Assembly (NCBI GenBank): GCA_041648755.1
Contig: JBAZOJ010000009.1
Span: 1-33,383 of the forward strand
Length of the DNA: 33,383 nucleotides
Direction of reading: 5' to 3'
Source: JBAZOJ01 sp041648755
Lineage (GTDB): Bacteria; Planctomycetota; B143-G9
A model generated the notes under the pieces. That model worked only from the letters and a program-made list of their open reading frames with translations. It was not told the origin of the DNA and did no database searches. Position 1 is the stretch's first letter, and every line of letters starts with the position of its first letter. A program made the translations under genes and the position numbers. This document shows positions 1 to 8,171 of this stretch, piece after piece.

Positions 1-611
1 TAAGTGCCCTGGGTGCTGCCCGTCTCCCAGCGAACCGTAACGCGCGGAGGGAAAGCTCCATCTTCCAACTGGGCGACGAAGTATGAACTCCACGCGATGC
101 AGTACAGGATATTGAACGGGCCACTGTTGCTCTGCGATATGGTGAGACTCCCGGCGGTGTCCAGGTCGCCCGGATTGCCTGTCCAGAAGCCGGAGCCATC
201 CGTGACCAGCCCGGCGCCGCGGAAGGAAATCGAGAAGACATCTCCGGCCAGATTGAGCACCCTCACGGGCTGTGGAGTGCCCAGCAGATTCGTGGTGTCG
301 CTGAAGACCTTGATCTGGAAAAGCGCATTGGCGCCGAGAACGGAGCTAAGCTCCGTAAATGAGAACGCGCCCTCATTAGTGAGAGTGGTCGTGTCAATCT
401 TCGCCACCGGGTTGCCGGTGTCGGAGTCAACGGTCCAGAGTTCAATCTTGGCGTAGGGAACGGGGAGGTAACGGACACCGATGAATCCTGTTCTATCGAA
501 GGTTCTGTCAGTGTACCTGATGGTTCCCGTAACGGTCGTTGCATATGCAGGCGCAGCGGCGAGAAGGAGAAAGGCCGCCACCGCGCAGACAGCGGTTTGA
601 AGCATTCTCAC
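1..611 (-). CDS. exported beta-sandwich-like protein, 3' end cut by window edge
   Basis: The frame is open from a GTG at 611 to the left edge, giving 203 codons with no stop. The GTG is preferred over the ATG two codons later because GGGAGG lies 8 nt upstream of the GTG but 14 nt upstream of the ATG; this SD overlaps the TAG of the preceding gene, so translation is probably coupled. The N terminus (MRMLQTAVCAVAAFLLLAAA, then PAYA) is a clear Sec signal peptide. The first 80 or so mature residues (beginning TTVTGTIRYTDRT, with PYAKIELWTVD) look like a transthyretin/carboxypeptidase-regulatory-type beta-sandwich. The last visible part (ILYCIAWSSYF, then PPRVTVRWETGST) reminds me of the segment before a zincin catalytic region in some large exported proteins, but no HExxH lies inside the window. 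Function unknown. Confidence 0.8.
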   Translation of the reverse strand, partial: MRMLQTAVCAVAAFLLLAAAPAYATTVTGTIRYTDRTFDRTGFIGVRYLPVPYAKIELWTVDSDTGNPVAKIDTTTLTNEGAFSFTELSSVLGANALFQIKVFSDTTNLLGTPQPVRVLNLAGDVFSISFRGAGLVTDGSGFWTGNPGDLDTAGSLTISQSNSGPFNILYCIAWSSYFVAQLEDGAFPPRVTVRWETGSTQGT

Positions 612-616
612 AGGTG

Positions 617-1123
617 CTACCTCCCTGCCGGTACGTTCTGGACGCGGTTAGGGTCAACATTGCGGAAATCGGGCTTTTGCCCGCGAGCGACAAGCTCACC
701 CGCAACGAAGGCCAGCGAAGCGTTTTCGGCAATGCGCGAGCCATCAGGCAGCACGGCGGAAGCTTCAGCGGTGAAATCGCCCTCACCAGTGGGAGGGAGT
801 TTGATCCTGAAAAGCGTTGTGAATTTCGCTCCTGCAATTATCTTGAAGGGGACCGGCTGAGTGGGGCTGATGAGTTCGATGCCCTTGAAGGCGATGGGGG
901 AAAGGACAGCTTCAGGGAGATCGATGGAACAGGAGACGACTGCCTTGATAACGCGGAAACTGCCGTCGGACGAGTCTATCGAGAGAGAAACGGAGATGGG
1001 CGTGCCCGGCTTGCCAAGCTCGCGGGGCTTGTTATCAGGCCCGTTCGGGCGCATAAGGAAGTACAACGCGGCCACACAAGCTGCGAGGAGGACTGCGGTG
1101 GCTGCGAACATGAATGTCTTCAA
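617..1123 (-). CDS. small exported or membrane-anchored protein of unknown function
   Basis: 168 aa. The start is TTG at 1123: AGGAG sits 6 nt upstream, whereas the first ATG (codon 5) would be about 18 nt away. The N terminus (MKTFMFAATAVLLAACVAAL) is a hydrophobic signal or anchor segment followed by RPNGPDNKPREL. The remaining ~130 residues alternate hydrophobic and polar positions (for example PISVSLSID and KFTTLFRIKLPPTGEGDFTA) as in an immunoglobulin-like beta-sandwich; I recognise no family. A Cys lies in the hydrophobic segment (LLAAC), so lipidation is possible, but the following residues make this uncertain. It is the first gene of a two-gene unit with the exported protein downstream, joined by a 5-nt gap. 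A plausible promoter lies at 1147-1174. Confidence 0.8.
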   Translation of the reverse strand: MKTFMFAATAVLLAACVAALYFLMRPNGPDNKPRELGKPGTPISVSLSIDSSDGSFRVIKAVVSCSIDLPEAVLSPIAFKGIELISPTQPVPFKIIAGAKFTTLFRIKLPPTGEGDFTAEASAVLPDGSRIAENASLAFVAGELVARGQKPDFRNVDPNRVQNVPAGR

Positions 1124-1146
1124 CTGTGGCTCCTTTCAACGAGGCA

Positions 1147-1174
1147 AGTATACCCGCTTGGGAGTTGGAACCAA
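1147..1174 (-). promoter_or_regulatory. putative sigma70-type promoter of the left exported pair
   Basis: On the minus strand a TTGGTT box (1169-1174) is followed after 16 nt by TATACT (1147-1152), about 25-30 nt upstream of the TTG start at 1123. The -10 is good and the -35 weak (3 of 6). Confidence 0.45.
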
Positions 1175-1217
1175 ATAGTAGTGCCGACTCCGGACGAACT
1201 GCTCGGTGAAAACTCGC

Positions 1218-1245
1218 TTGTCGGACTTCGTGTCGGCCGTATAAT
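1218..1245 (+). promoter_or_regulatory. putative sigma70-type promoter of the flavodoxin-rubredoxin gene
   Basis: TTGTCG (1218-1223), a 16-nt spacer and a perfect TATAAT (1240-1245). The start codon is at 1264, so the leader would be only about a dozen nucleotides with a GGGGG ribosome-binding tract just before the ATG. It lies back to back with the minus-strand promoter at 1147-1174. Confidence 0.55.
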
Positions 1246-1263
1246 CTTGAGACGGGGGTCAGT

Positions 1264-2130
1264 ATGGAAAGTTGCCTCGTTTTGGTTATTTTCGATTCCG
1301 ACAAGGGCGGCACGCGTCTACTCGCGAACGAACTCGCCGCAGGTGCGTCAGAAGTCAACAGGATACGTGTTGACGTCAAGTCCACGTCGGAGGTGACCTT
1401 GAAGGAGATCGTCGCGGCCGATGCCTACGCTTTCGGCACGCCGAATCACTTCGGAACCATGTCAGCGCCAATGAAGGTATTCTTCAGGCGCCTGCGGCCA
1501 TTGTGGCAGCAGGGAACGCTGCGTGGAAGGCCCGCCTGCGTTTTCACGGCGTCCGGCAAGAATCACGGCGGAGCAGAAACGGCTTTGCTGACTACGATGT
1601 TGCCGCTGTTCGCACACGGGATGCTGATGGTCGGGCTTCCGCCTTTCCCGCGGAAATCCTCAAGCGAGGGGAGTTTCCTCGGCGCGATCTCTTATATCGA
1701 TCACTCGGTAAGCTCCGAGCCCGACGAAGGGGCTCGGACTTCCGCCCGGCTCCTTGGCGAACGCCTGGCACGAACGGTTCTTGCGCTCAAGGCCGGACGC
1801 GAAGAAGTCAAAGAGTACATCGTGGACGAGACCCGGCCGGCTCAGATCCCCTCCCCTGATGCCCATACGACGCTTGAAGAGATCAAGAGGCTGATCGAGA
1901 AGGGCGAAGTCCGTGCCTGGCGATGCGCCAATTGCGGGCTTATCTCTGAAGGCGGAATCCCCCCCGAGTCCTGCCCGGTGTGCAACCTTGGCGTTCAGCA
2001 TTTCACGCCATACGAAGTTGACGCGTGGGAATGCATTTCCTGCGGCCGCGTGGTCTATTCCTCACGGCCTGACTACAAGTGTCCGATCTGCAACGCCGAA
2101 CCCGACAAGTTCATACCTTACAGTGGTTGA
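1264..2130 (+). CDS. flavodoxin-like / WrbA-type domain fused to two rubredoxin-like domains
   Basis: 288 aa, cytosolic. Residues 1-180 form a flavodoxin-like fold: a beta-strand and phosphate-loop region (LVIFDSDKGGTRLLA) and the segment GTPNHFGTMSAPMK (58-71), which resembles the FMN-binding loop of WrbA/NAD(P)H:quinone oxidoreductases. Residues 218-288 carry two short rubredoxin-like knuckle pairs, each CxxC-x12-CxxC: Cys221/224/237/240 and Cys257/260/273/276, similar to the C-terminal domain of rubrerythrins. The expected role is electron transfer from an iron centre to FMN and on to a quinone, O2 or peroxide-type acceptor in oxidative-stress defence of an anaerobe; this is inferred from domain content. 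Unlike classical flavorubredoxin there is no metallo-beta-lactamase diiron domain. Only 5 nt separate it from the kinase gene. Confidence 0.88.
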   Translation: MESCLVLVIFDSDKGGTRLLANELAAGASEVNRIRVDVKSTSEVTLKEIVAADAYAFGTPNHFGTMSAPMKVFFRRLRPLWQQGTLRGRPACVFTASGKNHGGAETALLTTMLPLFAHGMLMVGLPPFPRKSSSEGSFLGAISYIDHSVSSEPDEGARTSARLLGERLARTVLALKAGREEVKEYIVDETRPAQIPSPDAHTTLEEIKRLIEKGEVRAWRCANCGLISEGGIPPESCPVCNLGVQHFTPYEVDAWECISCGRVVYSSRPDYKCPICNAEPDKFIPYSG

Positions 2131-2135
2131 AAAAT

Positions 2136-3398
2136 ATGGATCTTGCTGAACAGCTCTCCGCAGCCGACAGGCAATTCGCGGAACTCGTAGTGAGCAACAA
2201 GTTCGCCTCCCGCCAGGAGGTGAATCGATGCATTGCTCTGTTCACGGTAAAGCGCGAGGATGATACCGAACTCACCCTCAGCAGATACCTTGTCGAGGAG
2301 GGACTGATCGATGATGAACAGGCTCGCGCCGTCAGGCTGGCGGCAGAGCGTTTCCTCAAAGATCAGCAGAATGAGCAGCACCGGATAGGCGGATACCAGA
2401 TTGTCGGAAAGCTGGGCGAAGGCGGCCTGGGAGTAGTGTATCGCGCGGTGCAGCTTTCGATGGGGCGCGAAGTGGCGCTGAAACTCCTGCACCCCAGGTG
2501 GAACTTCGATGAGGAGTTCAAAAAGAGGTTCCTGCTCGAGGCCCGCCTGCTCGGAAAGCTGAACCACGAGAACCTCGTGCAGGTGTACGACGTCGGCAAG
2601 GACAAGGGCAGGATCTATTTCTCGATGGAACTCGTGCAAGGCAGAACCGTAGAGGATGTTATCGAGAAGGAAGGTCCGCTAAGCGTTGACTTTGCCATAG
2701 ATGCGGTGTACCAGGTCTCCAAGGCTCTGGACTACCTGTGGCAATACAAGATCGTCCATCGGGACATCAAGCCGGGCAACATAATGATCGACGGAAAAGG
2801 CCGGGCGAAGCTGATGGATTTCGGATTCGTCAAGCCGCGTCAGGACGATATTATCACCGAGCCTGGAATGGTCCTTGGGACCCCGGACTACATTTCACCC
2901 GAGCAAGCTCAGGGCAAGGCCGATATTGACGTGCGCAGCGACATATACTCGCTTGGCGTGACGATGTTCCACATGCTTACGGGTTCCGCGCCCTTCTCCG
3001 GAACCGGCTCGACAGTAATGCGCCAGCACCTTGTCAGGGACGTGCCCTCGCCAAAAGACCTGAACCCGCAGATACCCGACGAGTTGTGTTCGATCGTGCT
3101 GAAGATGACCGCGCGGAATCCGGAAGAACGCTACCAGAGCACGGATTCCCTTGTCAACGACCTGTCGCTCTGCCGTGCGCGAAGAAGGCTCGAAGCCGAG
3201 AAGCTACCTCAAAGAGACACGACAATCATCCGGGCTCTGAAGACCTCGCGCGACATGGAGCAGACCAAGGACGCGGAGATCGACAAGCTGAAGAAAGAGA
3301 TGGGCAAGCTCCGAAAGTACTTCCTGGTGATAGCGATATTGCTCGGGGGCCTGTTCTTCTTCATCGCTGTGGTGCTGTTAGTGCTCAAATTCCTTTAG
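2136..3398 (+). CDS. membrane-anchored Ser/Thr protein kinase (Hanks type)
   Basis: 420 aa from ATG 2136; an in-frame start at 2079 would overlap the preceding gene by 52 nt and is rejected. Residues 1-80 are helical, with a segment (SRYLVEEGLIDDEQARAV) resembling the helical repeats at the N terminus of type II secretion ATPases. The kinase domain spans about 87-345 and looks catalytically complete: Gly-rich loop GEGGLGVVYRA (94-104), Lys116 of VALK, HRD at 208-210 with Lys212 and Asn215, DFG at 228-230, and SPEQ in the APE position. A charged coiled-coil (about 375-394) precedes a single C-terminal membrane helix (about 395-418) with almost nothing beyond it, so the kinase is a tail-anchored cytosolic enzyme without an external sensor such as PASTA. 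Substrate unknown; co-transcription with the pyrophosphorylase would suggest an envelope-related target. Confidence 0.93.
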   Translation: MDLAEQLSAADRQFAELVVSNKFASRQEVNRCIALFTVKREDDTELTLSRYLVEEGLIDDEQARAVRLAAERFLKDQQNEQHRIGGYQIVGKLGEGGLGVVYRAVQLSMGREVALKLLHPRWNFDEEFKKRFLLEARLLGKLNHENLVQVYDVGKDKGRIYFSMELVQGRTVEDVIEKEGPLSVDFAIDAVYQVSKALDYLWQYKIVHRDIKPGNIMIDGKGRAKLMDFGFVKPRQDDIITEPGMVLGTPDYISPEQAQGKADIDVRSDIYSLGVTMFHMLTGSAPFSGTGSTVMRQHLVRDVPSPKDLNPQIPDELCSIVLKMTARNPEERYQSTDSLVNDLSLCRARRRLEAEKLPQRDTTIIRALKTSRDMEQTKDAEIDKLKKEMGKLRKYFLVIAILLGGLFFFIAVVLLVLKFL

Positions 3399-3411
3399 TT
3401 GAAGGGATCCG

Positions 3412-4800
3412 ATGGAAGACCACCGGTTGTACGAACTGCTGCGTGAACGAGCCAAGTCCTTTGGCCAAGATCATATTTTCCGCGGATATGATGAACTCGC
3501 CGAGCCCGCGAAATCAGCCTTTCTCGAGCAGCTTCGGAGGCTCAATTTCGACGGTCTGGGATCTCTGCTGGACAGTTACATCAACCGCGCCCCTGCGCGT
3601 CATGCGGAGTTTGCTCCCGCCGAGACCATACGCCCGCCCCAGACAGCCAAGGACATAGCCGAGTTCCGCAAGGCCCGCAATCGGGGCGAGGAACTGCTGA
3701 AAGCGGGAAAAGTGGCGGCGTTTCTTGTGGCAGGGGGACAGGGAACACGCCTCGGTCTTCCCGGCCCCAAGGGAACATTCCCGGTGTATCCCATCTCCGG
3801 CAAGTGCCTGTTCGAGGTATTTGCCCTGAAACTGCGGAACCTGCGAGCACGATACTGCAAGACCGTTCCCTTGTTCATCATGACCAATCCGGAGAACGAC
3901 GAAGAAACACGGGCATTCTTCGCTGCCTTCAACTTTTTCGGGCTCGAACCCGCGAGCATTACCTTCCTGCAACAGGGAATGCTCCCGTGCATCGATCTCT
4001 GGGGCAAACTCGTCCTCGATGCCCCCGGGCATATCATGGAGAGTCCTAACGGGCACGGCGGGGCGTTGGATGCCCTTCGCAAGGCCGGAGCAGTTCGAAG
4101 GCTGCTGGAATCAGGCTACGAGGAGCTGTTCTACTTCCAGGTGGACAATCCGATGGTCAGAATATGCGACCCGGTATTCGTGGGATTCCATAACCTGCGC
4201 CAGGCGGATGTCAGCACCAAGGTCGTCGAAAAGACCAACCCGGATGAGAAGGTCGGAATTGTTGGTTTCATCGATGGCAAGCCGGGGGTGATAGAATACA
4301 GTGAACTCACGCCCGAACAACATCGCGAGAGGCGCAAGGACAAACGGCTTCGATATCACGCCGGGAACACGGCCATCCACGTTTTCAGCCTGACTTTTTT
4401 GGACAATATCATCAACGGCAACGTCCCTCTACCGTGCCATTTTGCGCTGAAGAAAGTGCGAATGCCGAGTGGCGAGGAAACAGAAGTCGTGAAGTTCGAA
4501 CGGTTCATCTTCGACACACTCAGGTTCGCAGGCAAGGCGACAGCTCTCGAAGTTGATCGGGCGGAGGAATTCTCCCCGCTCAAGAACGCGGTGGGAGCCG
4601 ATTCACCTGCTGCCGCACATGTCGCCCTGACGACGATGTGGCTCAAATGGCTTTTGGCGGCGGGTGTCGCCATCCCTCGGGATGGTTCCGGGAGCCCGAT
4701 CGGTCGAGTGGAAATCAGCCCGGTGTTCGCTGACAGTGCCGAGGAGTTGAAGGCAATGCTCCCATCGGGATGGGAGTTCTTCGACGGCGTTGTCCTTTAG
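3412..4800 (+). CDS. UDP-N-acetylhexosamine pyrophosphorylase, UAP1/UDPGP family
   Basis: 462 aa, close to the length of eukaryotic UAP1/AGX enzymes. The family makes UDP-GlcNAc (or UDP-GalNAc/UDP-Glc) from UTP and the sugar 1-phosphate in the cytosol. Visible motifs are the nucleotide-binding loop LVAGGQGTRLG (105-115), the following GPKGTFPV (118-125), MTNPENDEET (157-166), PNGHGG (212-217) and QVDNP (243-247), all in the order expected for UDPGP transferases. This type differs from the usual bacterial GlmU and occurs in Planctomycetes-like bacteria. An AAGGG tract precedes the ATG. The gene lies 13 nt after the kinase gene and 66 nt before the first HEAT/toroid paralog. A broken copy of it lies at 7766-8108. 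The exact sugar specificity cannot be read from the sequence. Confidence 0.92.
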   Translation: MEDHRLYELLRERAKSFGQDHIFRGYDELAEPAKSAFLEQLRRLNFDGLGSLLDSYINRAPARHAEFAPAETIRPPQTAKDIAEFRKARNRGEELLKAGKVAAFLVAGGQGTRLGLPGPKGTFPVYPISGKCLFEVFALKLRNLRARYCKTVPLFIMTNPENDEETRAFFAAFNFFGLEPASITFLQQGMLPCIDLWGKLVLDAPGHIMESPNGHGGALDALRKAGAVRRLLESGYEELFYFQVDNPMVRICDPVFVGFHNLRQADVSTKVVEKTNPDEKVGIVGFIDGKPGVIEYSELTPEQHRERRKDKRLRYHAGNTAIHVFSLTFLDNIINGNVPLPCHFALKKVRMPSGEETEVVKFERFIFDTLRFAGKATALEVDRAEEFSPLKNAVGADSPAAAHVALTTMWLKWLLAAGVAIPRDGSGSPIGRVEISPVFADSAEELKAMLPSGWEFFDGVVL

Positions 4801-4866
4801 GATTTCCCTTGTGCATCGCGTTTCTCGAAGCTGCCGCGTTGCTGCGACCAACAGGTGAGGTCCACA

Positions 4867-7635
4867 ATGAAAAGAGCCCTTCGTTCGATAATGCTTTTCT
4901 GCCTTTTTGCAGGAATGCTGTTTGCGTCCTCGAACGTGGCAGGCGAGCAGACCAAGGAAGACGCCGATGCGTTGAGGAAGCATGTCTACGCTCTGAACAA
5001 GCCTAACCTGAAAAGTAAGAAGTGGCTTGAGCGCGCAGGCGCATGCGAGCGAATCGGCATCCTTGGCGTTCAGGAGTATGCCGACGACATCGTGCCTCTT
5101 CTCACGGACCCGATTGCCTTGGTTCGCATCAGCGCCATCCGTGGCGTGGGAATGTGCAAGAACCCCAAGTACATTGACGCAATCGCCGACATCCTCGTCG
5201 CCACCGGAAACACGCTTGAGGACCGTCTTACTGCAGTAAATTGCGGCTTCGCTCTCGGCCAAATCGACCCCGAGAGAGGGGCCGAGGTCGTGATGACGAA
5301 ACACGGTGAAAAGAAGACCGCCGAATACGCGGTGGCAATGGCCTTAGGCTACATTGGCGGTGTCAAAGCCTCGGATTCGCTCAAGGAGTTCCTGCTGGTC
5401 AAGGATCCCTTAGTACTGGGCGCGGCCTATCGGTCGGCCGGAAGACTGGCTACCCCTCTGGACCACAAGCAAATCGCCAAGACGCTTGTTGACTCCAAGG
5501 CTCCGATGCACCTGAAGATGGATATGCTTTCCGCAGTGCGATCCCGCAAGGATGCTGCTGCGAAGCCGTATCTATTGAAGACGCTGGAGTCAAAGGAAAC
5601 CCTTGTGTCGAATGGAGCGGCCTGGACTCTGGCGGAGATCGGTCTGACAAAGCAGGAAGCCATGTCGCTCGCCAACTCCGCGGACAAAGGTTCGGCGACG
5701 CTGAAGATGTCGGCCATAAAGTGCCTCGTGATGGGTGGCGCAAAGGAAGCACCGGAAGCTGCCGCCCCTTTTCTGAAGACCAACAACGAGCTGATCAGAC
5801 AGGCGGCCTGCAACATTCTGATCCAGTACCCGCAACTGAAGATGAAGCAGGATCTGAACAAGGCCTTCAACAGCGACCGGAGCAGATACGTCAAGTGGGC
5901 GGCGGGAATGGCCCTTGGAGCGCTGAAAGACGACGCGACCGCCAATGAGCTTGCGGATTTCGCCAAGAACAGCAAAGATGTTCCCGGCATGGCCAGGGCT
6001 GCAGAAGCACTGGCAGTTGCAAAACAGTCCAGCACTATCAGCATACTTGCCGAGATCGTCAAGACCTCGGAAGACAATGACATCGTCCTGTTGGCCGGGA
6101 TGGCTATGGCGGACATCAGCCGCAATGAAGGCGCCCAGAACCTGATCTCCCTGCTGACGGATGGCGACATCAAAGTCAGGATTCGGGGAATCAAGGCCTT
6201 GAGGTTTTTCCCCTCCGCGAACGTTATCACGGCGCTCATCGGCCAGTTCGACAGGAATATCGAGAAGGCGAAGCCCGGACAGAACGAGGAATACAAGAAG
6301 GAAATCCTATCCACACTCGAGCGAATCTCCGGCCATCGTTACCGCCCGGAGTCCGGCATATGGAACGAGTGGTGGACGCTGTACCAGACCAAGGCCAAGG
6401 GCAAGAGCATCGCCGAAGCCAACAAGGCAGCGAAGAAAAATGAGCAGCGCCGGAATCACGATGAATCCATCAAGTCATTCGGCGGATCGGGCGATGGCGA
6501 GGAAAGCGTTGAGCTTGGCCTCTACTGGCAAATGCGCCACCAGGATCCGGTCGGCAATCTCAGTTCGATGTACTTCTCCAAGAACTGCACCGGGGGCTCG
6601 CCGTGCATCCCGCCCGCCCGCTCTGAATACGATGTGGGAATGACCGGAATGGCTCTGCTGTGCATGTCTTCAAGCGGGTACACCGGTGCATTCGGCAAGT
6701 ACATGGACGTGTATGAGCGCGCTCTCGACTACATGGTTACGATGCAGGTTGGCAGCGGCTGCTTCCGTGAGAAAGGGACTGATGACTCGACCTTTACCAG
6801 CGGAGGCCAGCAGGGGCTCGTGCCCGAAAGCGGCCTTGCTTACGAGCAGGCTATCGGTACTATTGCGCTTTGCGACAGTTTCGAAATGACCGATGATGAA
6901 CGCCTCAAAGTCCCCTGCCAACTTGCGGTTGACTGGATCCAGTCCCATCAGAACTTCCCACTCGGCTGGAGATACCTGTCCGGGCCGGATGAAACCGACT
7001 CCTCGGTGACCGGATGGGATGTTCTCGCCCTGAAGACGGCGAGGTTGTACGGGTTCAGAGTGTTCGAGAAGGGCTTCGAGGGTGCGTTGCACTGGTATGA
7101 CAAAGTAACCCAGCCCTATAGCGAATACGAGACCATTGACCTGGGCAGCGATTACGGCGACAATTTCAAGCAGAACATCTACGAGAAAAAGGGCACCGGC
7201 TACATGGACACCCAGACGTTGCCATCAATGACCGCTATTTCCCTGATAACTCGCAGATTCATCGGCTTCAAGAGAACGCACCCCCTGCTCCGCGCTCAGG
7301 CAAATTTCCTGACCGACTGGAAAGTCGCCTTTGACAAAGCAACTGGTGCATTCAACAGCAACTTCTCCTTCTACTTCATCTACTATGCGACAATGGCCAA
7401 CTTCCAGATGGGCTCGACCTATTGGACCGACTGGAACCAGCAACTTGTCCCGAAGGTGAGGGAAATGCAGGTTCTTGACGCATCCAAGTGCGCCAATGGA
7501 TCATGGAATCCCGGTACTCCGTTCGATGGCGTCTATGGAGGAAGAGTCCTCTGCACCCAGTTCATGATACTGAGCCTCGAGATCTACTACCGGTATCAAC
7601 CGTTGTTGGACGAGAACATAATCGTCATCGATTGA
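4867..7635 (+). CDS. exported HEAT-repeat / alpha-alpha-toroid protein, copy 1
   Basis: 922 aa from ATG 4867; AGGTGAGG is 6 nt upstream, so the in-frame GTG at 4855, which lies within that SD, is rejected. The N terminus (MKRALRSIMLFCLFAGMLFA) is a signal peptide. Residues ~35-500 are HEAT-like helical repeats of about 35 residues (for example DDIVPLLTDPIALVRISAIR). After a basic linker (about 500-545, AKKNEQRRNHDES) the C-terminal ~370 residues form a toroid of the prenyltransferase/squalene-oxidase repeat type, with the recurring SSVTGWDVLALKTARLYGF-type segment and conserved Cys/Trp/Gly turns. No DxDD cyclase motif is seen, so I expect a binding or scaffold role rather than terpene cyclisation. 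It lies downstream of the kinase and pyrophosphorylase. Its paralog at 8172-10940 has exactly the same length. Confidence 0.87.
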   Translation: MKRALRSIMLFCLFAGMLFASSNVAGEQTKEDADALRKHVYALNKPNLKSKKWLERAGACERIGILGVQEYADDIVPLLTDPIALVRISAIRGVGMCKNPKYIDAIADILVATGNTLEDRLTAVNCGFALGQIDPERGAEVVMTKHGEKKTAEYAVAMALGYIGGVKASDSLKEFLLVKDPLVLGAAYRSAGRLATPLDHKQIAKTLVDSKAPMHLKMDMLSAVRSRKDAAAKPYLLKTLESKETLVSNGAAWTLAEIGLTKQEAMSLANSADKGSATLKMSAIKCLVMGGAKEAPEAAAPFLKTNNELIRQAACNILIQYPQLKMKQDLNKAFNSDRSRYVKWAAGMALGALKDDATANELADFAKNSKDVPGMARAAEALAVAKQSSTISILAEIVKTSEDNDIVLLAGMAMADISRNEGAQNLISLLTDGDIKVRIRGIKALRFFPSANVITALIGQFDRNIEKAKPGQNEEYKKEILSTLERISGHRYRPESGIWNEWWTLYQTKAKGKSIAEANKAAKKNEQRRNHDESIKSFGGSGDGEESVELGLYWQMRHQDPVGNLSSMYFSKNCTGGSPCIPPARSEYDVGMTGMALLCMSSSGYTGAFGKYMDVYERALDYMVTMQVGSGCFREKGTDDSTFTSGGQQGLVPESGLAYEQAIGTIALCDSFEMTDDERLKVPCQLAVDWIQSHQNFPLGWRYLSGPDETDSSVTGWDVLALKTARLYGFRVFEKGFEGALHWYDKVTQPYSEYETIDLGSDYGDNFKQNIYEKKGTGYMDTQTLPSMTAISLITRRFIGFKRTHPLLRAQANFLTDWKVAFDKATGAFNSNFSFYFIYYATMANFQMGSTYWTDWNQQLVPKVREMQVLDASKCANGSWNPGTPFDGVYGGRVLCTQFMILSLEIYYRYQPLLDENIIVID

Positions 7636-7650
7636 TCATCATGCAGGCGT

Positions 7651-7684
7651 AACGGCCCGCCCTTCGGCGGTCATTTCCTTTTCG
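7651..7684 (+). terminator. weak or decayed terminator after copy 1
   Basis: CCGCC (7657-7661), a 4-nt loop and GGCGG (7666-7670) are followed by a T-rich tract. The flanking sequence (ACGGCCCGCCC) matches the left arm of the strong terminator at 10957-10989 after copy 2, so this looks like the same terminator with a shortened, imperfect stem. Confidence 0.5.
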
Positions 7685-7765
7685 GCGATGTCCACAGAGG
7701 CGCGCAACTGGCCAAGTGAATCCTCGCGGCCTTCCATTTCGACAGCCATGCGTACGGATCCGAAT

Positions 7766-8108
7766 ACGGCGAAACGCCAATGCTGCGGAAGTCCCGGGTA
7801 GTGCCAAGGCTGTTGGAATCAGCGCATAGGGACTGTTCTGCTCACTGTTGGCAATCCGATTGCCAAGGTACGTGACCCGGGCTTCGTGGGGCTCCAACAA
7901 GCTGCATCAAGCCGACTTCGGCACAAAAGCCGTCAAAAAACCAATCCCGATGTGAAGGTCGGGATAATTGGACTGTCGGCCCCGGGGTGGTAGAATACTG
8001 TGAACCTACACCGGGCAACAATGCGCCAGGTGCGGCGACACAAGCTTCGCTGCAGCGCAGAAAAGCCGGTCGGTCGGGTGGAAACCAGCCCGGTGTTCGC
8101 TTAGAATT
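7766..8108 (+). pseudogene. decayed fragment of a second UDP-N-acetylhexosamine pyrophosphorylase gene
   Basis: This intergenic stretch is visibly homologous to the intact gene at 3412-4800. Positions 7766-8061 follow 4056-4362 with many substitutions and indels; shared stretches include CTGTTCT, GACAATCCGAT-like, GAAGGTCGG and GTAGAATAC-type runs in the same order. About 330 nt are then missing, and 8062-8101 match 4694-4731 (GGTCGGGTGGAAACCAGCCC against GGTCGAGTGGAAATCAGCCC). A further ~65 nt are missing before 8102-8108 rejoin the end of the parent gene and its downstream leader. Frame is lost throughout. Weaker similarity may begin near 7705. Corresponding parent residues are about 215-317 and 428-440. 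It is the scar of a tandem duplication that also produced the two HEAT/toroid genes. Confidence 0.85.
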
Positions 8109-8171
8109 TTCTCTGTGCATCGCGTATTTACGAAGTGGCCTGACTGCCACGTCCAACAGATGAGGTTCACG

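Noticed and set aside
8102..8107. TAGAAT hexamer upstream of HEAT/toroid copy 2 as a -10 box
   Set aside because: No acceptable -35 lies 16-18 nt upstream, and the hexamer arises at a deletion junction of the pseudogene.
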